This document shows, one piece after another, positions 8,070 to 15,684 of a stretch of 64,000 bases of DNA. Made by a program: the position numbers and the translations under genes. The stretch's first letter is position 1. Every line of letters begins with the position of its first letter. A model generated the notes under the pieces. The model had not been told where the DNA came from, did not search any database, and worked only from the letters and a program-made list of their open reading frames with translations. This DNA comes from DAOULT01 sp964646625. GTDB lineage: Bacteria > Chloroflexota > Anaerolineae > CAZYHC01. The DNA is taken from NCBI GenBank assembly GCA_964646625.1, contig CAZYHC010000021.1, positions 1 to 64,000 on the forward strand. Reading direction: 5' to 3'.

Positions 8070-10700
8070 GTGAAAATCTCCGCTCTATCTAAAGCTCTAC
8101 TGGCCTTCCTGGAACTTCTGGAACTGGACGAGAGTCTGATAACAGATTTGAAGTACCTGACCAGGCTTGTCTTGAACATTATCCTGCAGGTGGTTAGCGC
8201 CGATAAAGCCTGCCTGATGCTTCTGGAAGAACATCAAGAAGAGTTATCCACCGTTACTGCCGTTGGCCTGCCAGATAAAGTGGCAGCAGAGACCGAGGTG
8301 AAAGTCAGGGAAAGCATTGCTGGCCGGGTGCTGAACGGAGGAAAACCCTTACTGCTGGAACAGGAGCAGGACGCTGAGCTCAATGATAGTATGGAAGCCC
8401 TTGCACACAGGGCACGGGAACAAGCAGCCGAAGTCCGAGCTGTTTGCTATCCGTTGTTGGTGAGAGAGCAGGCTATCGGCGTGCTCTACCTCAGCCGACG
8501 GGGAAATGCGATCCCTTTCCAAGCACCTGAATTGGAGCTATTACCTATACTCTGCAACCAGGCCGCGGTGGTCATCGAGCATACTAAACTGCTCAGTGAG
8601 AAGCGGCGGCAGGCCGAAGAGTTGACTTTCCTGAACGAGGTAAGCCAAATCCTGACCTCCACTTTTGACTTGCAAACAATCTTAAACCTGGTTTTGCAGG
8701 GTATCAAGGATATATTAGACGCAGACGCCAGTTCAGTCCTGTTATATGATAAGAAAATAGATAAACTGGTCTTTAAATCGGTCGCGGGCAGGGGCAGTAA
8801 TAGAATAAAGGAGCTGCCTCTGGCTCTTGACGAAAGTATCGCCGGTTGGGTAGCGCAGCATAAAGAGCCTGTGCTTATATCTGAAGTGAATGCCGATTCA
8901 CGATTTTGCCCCCGCATTGACCAACTGACCGACTTCACTACCCGGTCTCTCCTGTGTGCGCCGCTGATAACCAGGGGCAAGGTCGTCGGCGTCCTCGAGG
9001 TCGTGAGCGCAAAAACAGGCTATTTCCGCGCCAGAGATTTGGAGCTATTGACCTCCCTGGCCACTTCGGCCGCCATCGCCATCGAAAACGCCCGGCTGCT
9101 GGAAGAAACCAGGCGCCAGTTGGTGGAAAGCCAGGTGCTTTTTGAAGTCAGCCAGAAGCTGGCCACCCTGCTCTCCCTCGACGAGTTGCTCCAGGTAATC
9201 GTAGACTCGCCCGCAAAAATCATCCCCGTAACCAATAAGAGCATAATCCACCTGTTGGATAAAGAAAACGGCCTCCTTACCCCGAAAGCTACATCTAAGA
9301 GAAAGGGTTTCCCCACAGAGACCGTGCAGATGCGCCTGGAGAAGGGCATTGCGGGGATAGCTTTGCAGGAGAACAGGACGATTTATGTGCCCGACATCAA
9401 TGAATCCCCCGATTTTTTATGGCCCAGTTCCCTGCCCTCCTTCCGTTCCCTCCTGGTTGCTCCGTTGACAGTAGGAGGCGTACCCATCGGAACGCTCAGC
9501 ATCGACAGCGGGGAAATAGATGCCTTCTCCTCTGACGATGAGCGTCTGTTGACCACCTTCGCCAACCAGGCTTCTATCGCCATAGAAAACACCCAGTTGT
9601 ACGAAAGGGTTCTGGAAGAGAAAAGAAAGACTGAGCACATCCTGCGCGACATCGCCGAAGGTGTTTACACGGTGGACTGCGAACTGTGCATCCTGACCTT
9701 CAACCCCGCCGCCGAACGCATAACCGGCTGGCGAAGCGAGGAAGTGAGCGGTCATTTTTGCACGGAACTTTTTAGTGAAGATGGTAGCAACCCGGAGCTT
9801 CCCTCCTTCAGGGAAATGCACCTCCAGGCCCTCGCCAAAGGCAAAGGCTCACCTTCGTCCCACTGCGATAACATAATAGTAACCCGAAAAGACGGCCAGA
9901 AAGTACCGGTCTCCGTCAGCGTAGCGCCGCTGTTTGGCCCCGGCAACAAAGTGATAGGCGCGGTCGGGGTTTTTCGCGATATCTCAGCGGAAAAAGAGGT
10001 GGAGCAATTGAAGGCCGAATTTATTGCTACAGTCTCCCATCAGCTTTGCTCCCCGCTCAATAACATCAGCACCTCGGTGGATTTGATGTTGAGATCCAAA
10101 TTGGACCAGGAGCAGCAGCAAAGCATGCTGGAAATAATTCGGGATGAAAGCAACCGCCTGGCCAGATTTGTGACCGAGATCCTGGATGTATCGCAACTGG
10201 AGTCGGGGCAGGTCAGCGTGGGGCAGGAGCCAGTGGCCCTGCTGCCCCTCACCAGACGGATTATAAACGTCCTGGAAAAAGAGGGGAGTAAACACCGCTT
10301 CGTCATCTCGGCCCCGGTCGGGCTGCCTTTCGCCCTGGCCGATGAGAGCAAGGTGGAAAGCGCGCTGCAAAACCTGCTCGATAACGCCAGTAACTACTCC
10401 CCTGAAGGGACTACCATCACGGTCGAAGTGAGAGAAGAGCCTGCCGAGATGGTGGTCAGCGTGCTTGATGAGGGGGAGGGCATCCCCCCTGAGCACATAG
10501 AAAAGATTTTTAGCAAATTCTATCGGGTGCAATCCAAGGGTCGCCGCTCCACTCACGGCTATGGTCTGGGTTTGTATATAACTAAAAAATTGTTGGAAAT
10601 GCAAGGAGGCAAGATTTGGGTGGAGAGCGAGATGGGGAAAGGTTCCCGTTTCAGCTTCAGCCTGCCCAAAGTGGAGATCCAGCACGAGGACTGGCAGTAA
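8070..10700 (+). CDS. Sensor histidine kinase, GAF-GAF-GAF-PAS-HisKA-HATPase
   Basis: An 876-residue kinase without membrane segments, hence probably a cytoplasmic sensor. Three GAF-like domains can be made out (about 20-170, 190-345 and 365-525), then a PAS domain (about 530-650, GVYTVDCELCILTFNPAAERITGW). The H-box SHQLCSPLNN carries the phosphorylated His657. The ATPase domain shows the N box (ALQNLLDNASNYSPEG), G1 (DEGEGIPPEHIEKIF) and G2 (HGYGLGLYI). GTG at 8070 has AAAGGAG 7 nt upstream. The OmpR-type regulator 22 bp downstream is the obvious partner. The PAS-kinase half closely resembles that of the kinase at 55774-58227, so the two are paralogues. The signal sensed is unknown. Confidence 0.92.
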   Translation: MKISALSKALLAFLELLELDESLITDLKYLTRLVLNIILQVVSADKACLMLLEEHQEELSTVTAVGLPDKVAAETEVKVRESIAGRVLNGGKPLLLEQEQDAELNDSMEALAHRAREQAAEVRAVCYPLLVREQAIGVLYLSRRGNAIPFQAPELELLPILCNQAAVVIEHTKLLSEKRRQAEELTFLNEVSQILTSTFDLQTILNLVLQGIKDILDADASSVLLYDKKIDKLVFKSVAGRGSNRIKELPLALDESIAGWVAQHKEPVLISEVNADSRFCPRIDQLTDFTTRSLLCAPLITRGKVVGVLEVVSAKTGYFRARDLELLTSLATSAAIAIENARLLEETRRQLVESQVLFEVSQKLATLLSLDELLQVIVDSPAKIIPVTNKSIIHLLDKENGLLTPKATSKRKGFPTETVQMRLEKGIAGIALQENRTIYVPDINESPDFLWPSSLPSFRSLLVAPLTVGGVPIGTLSIDSGEIDAFSSDDERLLTTFANQASIAIENTQLYERVLEEKRKTEHILRDIAEGVYTVDCELCILTFNPAAERITGWRSEEVSGHFCTELFSEDGSNPELPSFREMHLQALAKGKGSPSSHCDNIIVTRKDGQKVPVSVSVAPLFGPGNKVIGAVGVFRDISAEKEVEQLKAEFIATVSHQLCSPLNNISTSVDLMLRSKLDQEQQQSMLEIIRDESNRLARFVTEILDVSQLESGQVSVGQEPVALLPLTRRIINVLEKEGSKHRFVISAPVGLPFALADESKVESALQNLLDNASNYSPEGTTITVEVREEPAEMVVSVLDEGEGIPPEHIEKIFSKFYRVQSKGRRSTHGYGLGLYITKKLLEMQGGKIWVESEMGKGSRFSFSLPKVEIQHEDWQ

Positions 10701-10722
10701 GACCTTTAGGGAGGGCTTGCAG

Positions 10723-11412
10723 ATGGGCGCCGGAGCAAAAATATTAATCATCGATGATGACAATACTTTTAACACCATCCTGCGCCTGGAGCTTGCAGAA
10801 CAAGGCTACCAGGTGATGACCGCTACCAGCGGCCCGGAGGGATTGCGAAAAGCCTTCGACCACAAACCGGACATCATCCTCCTGGATATAATGATGGCCG
10901 AGATGGATGGATTCACCACCTGTCAGCGTCTCCGGGAATTATCGCCCCACGTTTCGATCATCATACTCAGCAGCAAAGGGCTGGAAAAGGACATAGTGAA
11001 AGGCTTAAAACTGGGCGCCGATGATTACCTGGTCAAGCCTGTCCGCCTGTTGGAATTGCGGGCCAGGATCAAGGCCCGTCTTCGCCGAAGCAAGGGCCTA
11101 TCCACCACCCCCCACTATCTCGCCGCTGGAGATTTGACGATTAACCTGGAAAAACGCCTGGTCATGGTCAGAGGGGAGAAAGTGGACCTGGCCCCCAAAG
11201 CCTTTAGCCTGTTAGCTTATCTCATGCAAAATGAAGGGAAAGCCCTTTCCCACGATAACATCCTGGGCCAGGCCTGGGGCCCAGAATACGTGGGAGAGAA
11301 AAATCTCCTCAAATACTGGATCCACTATCTGCGCCAAAAGATAGAGGACGATGCCACCAACCCCAAATGGATCCACACCGTAAGAGGCCTTGGCTATATG
11401 TTCTGCTGGTGA
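10723..11412 (+). CDS. OmpR/PhoB-family response regulator 1
   Basis: A 229-residue regulator. The receiver domain (1-120) has the acidic pair at 11-12, phospho-acceptor Asp55 in LLDIMM and the conserved Lys in DDYLVKP. The C-terminal winged helix (about 130-229) has typical OmpR-family features (LAPKAFSLLAYLMQNEG, YWIHYLRQKIEDD, RGLGYMF). ATG at 10723 is preferred over an upstream TTG because GGGAGGG ends 7 nt before it. It follows its probable kinase by 22 bp. The tandem 11-bp repeat operator at 11445-11483 lies just downstream, so this protein is a candidate to bind there. Confidence 0.93.
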   Translation: MGAGAKILIIDDDNTFNTILRLELAEQGYQVMTATSGPEGLRKAFDHKPDIILLDIMMAEMDGFTTCQRLRELSPHVSIIILSSKGLEKDIVKGLKLGADDYLVKPVRLLELRARIKARLRRSKGLSTTPHYLAAGDLTINLEKRLVMVRGEKVDLAPKAFSLLAYLMQNEGKALSHDNILGQAWGPEYVGEKNLLKYWIHYLRQKIEDDATNPKWIHTVRGLGYMFCW

Positions 11413-11444
11413 GGTGAGAAGAAGCGACTTAGTAATAAATTTCA

Positions 11445-11498
11445 CTAACCCAAATCTAACCATTTTCTAACCCATTTTTAACTTTGGTATGGTACAAT
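11445..11498 (+). promoter_or_regulatory. Tandem 11-bp operator plus -10 (Pho-box-like promoter, site A)
   Basis: CTAACC at 11445, 11456 and 11467, then TTAACT at 11478: four hexamers with an exact 11-bp period and T-rich 5-bp spacers. Nine bases after the last hexamer comes TACAAT (11493-11498), with TGG before it (extended -10). No -35 hexamer is recognisable; the last repeat takes its place, as in activator-dependent Pho-box promoters. It drives the FecR-like gene at 11616 and probably the regulator, epimerase and nucleotidyltransferase genes beyond. The same arrangement recurs at 25671-25724 and 58317-58370. Confidence 0.8.
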
Positions 11499-11615
11499 AT
11501 ACTGGGTAATGAGGGGATATTTACTTCGGAGGGTACTTCAGACCAGGCCGGCACATCGGTAGCGGAAGAGCGTGTATACGCACCTGTGGACTGATCGCGG
11601 AGCGGGAGAGCGAAT

Positions 11616-13064
11616 TTGGTGGGTCACCAGAGGATTAAGCGATATGAAGTGCCATTATCCATTCTCATATGTTTGCTGGGAGTTATATCTTGCCAGCTTC
11701 AAAAAGGCTTCTATGCCCCCCCAGAAGAGGGTGAAAGAAGAGAGGTGAACGTCATTGCCGGTGTAGCGGGGGTGGAAGCAGGAGATCAGATCGCCTGGGT
11801 AGAAGGAAAAACGACGCTCGCGACAGGGAGCAGGATCACCACCAAATACGGCGCCAGATTACTTTTCAGTGATAGCAGCCTGGTGTACCTGACCCCCGGC
11901 AGCGAACTGGTAATTATCGATTACCATCCTGAGCTTAAATTAAGCCCACTTAAGGGCTGTCTGGAAGTGGAGACCGAGAGCTCTTCGCCAATACTGGAGA
12001 TCTCGACTTCCACGACCGCCTCCTTTGTGCTGGAGATACTGAACCTTACCATCTCTCCGGCGGGAGAGAAAACCAGTTACCGCCTCTGGCTCGATAAGCC
12101 TGGCGTCCGCGTGAGAGTGGAAGTTGGTCAGGTGAGGATCAGGGCTGATGGACAAGAGGTGATCATCCCGGCTGGAGAGGAGTTGTGCTTTATTCCTGGG
12201 GAAGCGCTGCCCTCCATACAGCAGACCGCCAGGTCCACGCCCTCCGCTCCCGCAGCCCCCGCAACCCCTCCCTCGCCAACGCTTACCCCCACTACTACCC
12301 TGTTAACGGCCACCACCTTCCCTCCTGAGCACCCCTCTTATCCATCTCCCGTCCTGGTGGGGCCGCTGCACAGAAGCCATTTCAGGGCAGAGGAGGACAT
12401 TTTATTAATCTGGGCCCCGGTTGGCTCGCTGGCCGAAGACGCGTGGTACGAGGTTCAACTGTGGAAGCCGGATGAGACTGAACACACAATCGCGGCTTGG
12501 AGCAAGGAAAACGTCTGGAAAGTGGGGAAAAAATATTCCCCCGGCTTATATAACTGGAGAATTGTCGTGGTACTTGGGCGGGATGAACAGCGCCAGATGG
12601 AGCTCAGTCCCCCCAGCCAGACCTGGACTTTCTCCTGGGGAGTAGCCCGGCCCCCCATCCCCAGCCAACCTACGTCCACGGAGCCGGTTCCTACCCCCTC
12701 CCTACCCACAACCCGGATACGTCCCACTCCTGAGCTCCTTGAACCCGCAGACGGTCAAATCTTCACCGCCCCGTTCATAACCCCGTTTATACCCCTGAAG
12801 TGGCAGTGGGACGATGAACTGGCCCCGGATGAATACTTCGACATCCAGCTAAGGCCGGCAGGACAAGGTGAATCCGTCTTCGTGGACTGGTCCCGTCAAC
12901 CTTATTACGAACTATCCCGCTGGGCCGGTTGGAAAGCAGGCAGATACACCTGGACGATAGCCATCGTGCGTGGACACCTGGAAGAGAGACGGAAAGTGAT
13001 CGACCAATATCTCGGCCTTGAGAGCGAACAGCGGACATTCCGCTGGGATGAGGGCACAGATTAA
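11616..13064 (+). CDS. FecR-like lipoprotein with duplicated C-terminal Ig-like domain
   Basis: A 482-residue secreted protein. Residues 1-27 form a lipoprotein signal peptide with lipobox VISC, so it should be lipid-anchored outside the membrane. Residues about 40-200 resemble a FecR domain (GVAGVEAGDQIAWVEG..., LATGSRITTKYGARLLFSDSSLVYLTPGSEL). A Pro/Thr-rich linker (about 205-245) leads to two related domains (about 255-335 and 365-480), both of which have the pattern W/Y-x-VQL or IQL ... W ... AGxYTW or PGLYNW. The TTG start has GGAG 7 nt upstream; GTG at 11619 is an alternative. No FecI-type sigma factor is near. It is transcribed from the tandem-operator promoter and may be a cell-surface sensor or carbohydrate-binding protein; its function is not recognised. 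Confidence 0.8.
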   Translation: MVGHQRIKRYEVPLSILICLLGVISCQLQKGFYAPPEEGERREVNVIAGVAGVEAGDQIAWVEGKTTLATGSRITTKYGARLLFSDSSLVYLTPGSELVIIDYHPELKLSPLKGCLEVETESSSPILEISTSTTASFVLEILNLTISPAGEKTSYRLWLDKPGVRVRVEVGQVRIRADGQEVIIPAGEELCFIPGEALPSIQQTARSTPSAPAAPATPPSPTLTPTTTLLTATTFPPEHPSYPSPVLVGPLHRSHFRAEEDILLIWAPVGSLAEDAWYEVQLWKPDETEHTIAAWSKENVWKVGKKYSPGLYNWRIVVVLGRDEQRQMELSPPSQTWTFSWGVARPPIPSQPTSTEPVPTPSLPTTRIRPTPELLEPADGQIFTAPFITPFIPLKWQWDDELAPDEYFDIQLRPAGQGESVFVDWSRQPYYELSRWAGWKAGRYTWTIAIVRGHLEERRKVIDQYLGLESEQRTFRWDEGTD

Positions 13065-13118
13065 CACAGAGGGCATTTTAATAACGCTCTACCCCCAACA
13101 CACAGAAGGAGAGAAAAG

Positions 13119-13871
13119 ATGACGAACAAAGTTTTGCTCATTGACGATGACCCCGCCTGGGTCAAGCTGGCCACTGTGGGGTTGGAACAGCACGGTTTTA
13201 AGGTAACAACAGCCAGAAGCGGCCTGGAAGGGCTGCAACTGGCTTACGAAATCCACCCCGACGTGGTGATCCTGGACATTCAGATGCCGGAGATGGATGG
13301 CTGGCAAACCTGCCAGCGTTTGCGGGAGATTTCCGATGTGCCAATCATCATGCTGACCGCCAGATACGCCCTGGAAGAAGATGTGGTCAGGGGCCTGAAA
13401 TTAGGCGCTGACGATTACCTGATCAAACCGGCCTGGGAATCGGGGGTCTCCCTCGATGAACTGGCCGCCCGCATCGAGGCCCTTCTCCGACGGAGCAACG
13501 GTTACCGCCAGGTGTCCAACAAAGCCAGTTTATATTCGAATGGCGAACTGACGATAGATTTCCTCCAGCGTAAAGTTTGCGTTTCAGGAAAAGAAGTTTC
13601 CCTGACCCCAACGGAGTTCAATCTTTTGCGCTGCCTGGCCAAACATGAGGGCCGCAAACTGCCCCACGCTTACCTGCTCAGCCAGGTCTGGGGAGTGGAG
13701 TACAAAGATGAGGTGAGATACCTCAAACTGTATGTCAGCTACCTGCGCAAAAAGTTAGAAAAGAACCCTTCCCGGCCGGAGTTAATCTTGACCGAGTGGG
13801 GAATCGGCTACTACCTGCGTGATAACAATGGCTCCCAGCGCCGCCCTGAAGGATCCGATACAGCCGTGTGA
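13119..13871 (+). CDS. OmpR/PhoB-family response regulator 2
   Basis: A 250-residue regulator. The receiver has the acidic triplet at 9-11, phospho-acceptor Asp53 in ILDIQMPEMDGW, and Lys in DDYLIKP. The C-terminal winged helix (about 145-240) includes LTPTEFNLLRCLAKHEG and LYVSYLRKKLEKNP. ATG at 13119 has AAGGAGAG upstream. No kinase is adjacent; the gene lies between the FecR-like lipoprotein and an epimerase, all in one direction with short gaps. It is closest in style to regulator 3 at 55087-55770 (both have TEFxxLxCL). It may receive phosphate from either local kinase. Confidence 0.93.
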   Translation: MTNKVLLIDDDPAWVKLATVGLEQHGFKVTTARSGLEGLQLAYEIHPDVVILDIQMPEMDGWQTCQRLREISDVPIIMLTARYALEEDVVRGLKLGADDYLIKPAWESGVSLDELAARIEALLRRSNGYRQVSNKASLYSNGELTIDFLQRKVCVSGKEVSLTPTEFNLLRCLAKHEGRKLPHAYLLSQVWGVEYKDEVRYLKLYVSYLRKKLEKNPSRPELILTEWGIGYYLRDNNGSQRRPEGSDTAV

Positions 13872-13949
13872 GGCGCACCGGCTCGATTTACATCTGGCTT
13901 ATAACCATTCCAGTGACGTTAAGGCCCTAACGGGAAAGGAAACATATTA

Positions 13950-14876
13950 GTGAAAGTATGTGTTACCGGCGGAGCCGGTTTTATCGGTTCGCACCTGGTC
14001 GATGCCCTTGTCGAGGAGGGACATCAGGTGGTGGTCGTCGATAACCTGGCTACGGGCTACGAGCGCAACCTCAACCCGAAGGCCCAATTCTACAAGCTGG
14101 ACATCCGCAGCCCAGAGCTGGCCGCAGTGTTCGAGCAGGAGAGGCCAGAGCTCGTCAATCACCACGCGGCCCAGACTATGGTGCGCACCTCCACCGAGGA
14201 CCCCTTCTACGACGCCGATGTCAACGTCACAGGTCTGCTGAACCTGCTGAACAATTGTCTCAAGTTCGGGGTCAGGAAGATCATCTTTGCCTCCTCGGGC
14301 GGGACCGTCTATGGCAGCCGGGCCCGGTTGCCCATTGGCGAAGAGCAACCCTTCGCTCCGGAGAGCCCTTACGGCATCACCAAGGTCGCTTCGGAACATT
14401 ACCTGCGCTACTTCGCCCATAACTTCGACCTGAAATATACCAGCCTGCGTTACGCCAACGTCTACGGCCCGCGCGATCACGTCTCCAGCGAGCACGTCAT
14501 CACCGTCTTCAGCGAGCAACTCCTGCGGGGCGAACGACCTACCATCCACTGGGACGGCGAGCAGGCCAAAGACTACGTTTACATCGACGACGCCGTGCGG
14601 GCCAACCTGCTGGTCATGAACGAGGGAGACAACCAGGCTTACAACGTCGGCTCCGGCGCGCCGCTGTCGGTGAACAGCATCCACGTCCACCTCTCGCGTC
14701 TCACCGGCACCGATATCGAGCCTGCCCACGGCCCCAAACGTCTGGGCGACGTGCGCCTTTTCTACCTCGATTGCAGCAAGGCCAAACGAGAACTGGGGTG
14801 GGAGCCGAGAATCGATCTGGAAGAAGGGCTGAGAAGGACGGTAGCATACTACCGGCAGATGGTGAATAGCGGATAG
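13950..14876 (+). CDS. NAD-dependent nucleotide-sugar epimerase/dehydratase (extended SDR)
   Basis: A 308-residue extended short-chain dehydrogenase of the GalE / UDP-glucose 4-epimerase type. The NAD-binding GGAGFIG motif lies at 7-13, and the catalytic YxxxK pair is Tyr141/Lys145 (SPYGITK), with SSGGTVYG preceding it. It starts at GTG 13950 with GGAAAGG upstream. It should supply an epimerised or dehydrated NDP-sugar for the polysaccharide made by the neighbouring clusters. The substrate sugar cannot be determined. It is probably co-transcribed with the nucleotidyltransferase 55 bp downstream. Confidence 0.88.
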   Translation: MKVCVTGGAGFIGSHLVDALVEEGHQVVVVDNLATGYERNLNPKAQFYKLDIRSPELAAVFEQERPELVNHHAAQTMVRTSTEDPFYDADVNVTGLLNLLNNCLKFGVRKIIFASSGGTVYGSRARLPIGEEQPFAPESPYGITKVASEHYLRYFAHNFDLKYTSLRYANVYGPRDHVSSEHVITVFSEQLLRGERPTIHWDGEQAKDYVYIDDAVRANLLVMNEGDNQAYNVGSGAPLSVNSIHVHLSRLTGTDIEPAHGPKRLGDVRLFYLDCSKAKRELGWEPRIDLEEGLRRTVAYYRQMVNSG

Positions 14877-14931
14877 CCATAACCATACACCATCAGCCCT
14901 CAAGCAAACATAGCGAGCGAACAACGAACTG

Positions 14932-15684
14932 ATGAAAGCCATGATCCTGGCTGCTGGAGAGGGCACGCGGCTGCGACCGCTGACCCTGGAGCGGCCCAAA
15001 TCCATGTTACCCATTGCCGGTAAACCTCTTCTGGAACACATTATAGATCTACTCAAGTATCACGGCATCGGGGAGATAGCCATAAACCTGAGCTACAAAC
15101 CCCAGGCCGTGATAGATCATTTTGGCGACGGTCGGCGGTTTGGGGTGGAGATAACCTATTCCCTCGAAAACCCCCTCCTGGGCACGGCCGGGGCGGTCAA
15201 GAAGTTGCAACCCTACTTCGATGACACCTTCGTCGTGGTCTACGGCGACCTGCTGACCGATCTGGACCTCACCTCGCTGGCGGAGTATCACCGGGCCAGG
15301 GGCGGGCTGGTCACCGTGGCCCTGTACAGGGTAGAAAATCCTTCTGCCTGTGGCCTGGTCGATTTGAACAGGAGCGGACGCATCCTGCGTTTCGTGGAAA
15401 AACCGCCCCCCGAGGAGGTCTTCACCGACCTGGCTAACGCCGGCGTATACGTCGTGGAGCCGGAGGTGATCGACCATATCCCTCCCAACACCTTTTATGA
15501 TTTTGGGCAAGATTTATTCCCGCTTCTGCTGGCAAGAGGCGTGCCTGTCTACGGCTACCCCATCGAGGACTACCTGATCGACATCGGCACGTTGGAGAAA
15601 TACGAGAGAGCACAACGGGAATGGTCACAAGGCGCCAGATATAATCGGAGCGCGGAGGACGCGTCAGGGGTCAGGGCCATTTGA
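14932..15684 (+). CDS. Sugar-1-phosphate nucleotidyltransferase
   Basis: A 250-residue NTP-transferase with the signature GEGTRLRPLTLERPK at 9-23, the LLGTAGAV product-pocket motif and YGDLLTDLDL with a metal-binding Asp. It is short, without a C-terminal left-handed beta-helix, as in RmlA, ManC-like guanylyltransferases and the heptose guanylyltransferase HddC. Because gmhA and hddA lie at the far end of the same locus, HddC activity (GDP-heptose formation) is one reasonable possibility; dTDP- or GDP-hexose formation is equally possible. Its 3' end overlaps by 14 bp the convergent gene that ends at 15671. Confidence 0.87.
   Translation: MKAMILAAGEGTRLRPLTLERPKSMLPIAGKPLLEHIIDLLKYHGIGEIAINLSYKPQAVIDHFGDGRRFGVEITYSLENPLLGTAGAVKKLQPYFDDTFVVVYGDLLTDLDLTSLAEYHRARGGLVTVALYRVENPSACGLVDLNRSGRILRFVEKPPPEEVFTDLANAGVYVVEPEVIDHIPPNTFYDFGQDLFPLLLARGVPVYGYPIEDYLIDIGTLEKYERAQREWSQGARYNRSAEDASGVRAI

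Noticed and set aside
11499..11615. The 117-nt leader of the FecR-like gene as a possible riboswitch
   Set aside because: Only short hairpins (for example GCGT-GTAT-ACGC) can be drawn, and no known riboswitch core motif, including the c-di-GMP types, could be matched.
13887..13905. TTTACA ... CTTATA before the epimerase gene as a further 11-bp operator
   Set aside because: Only two weak hexamers are in phase and no -10 follows at 9 bp.
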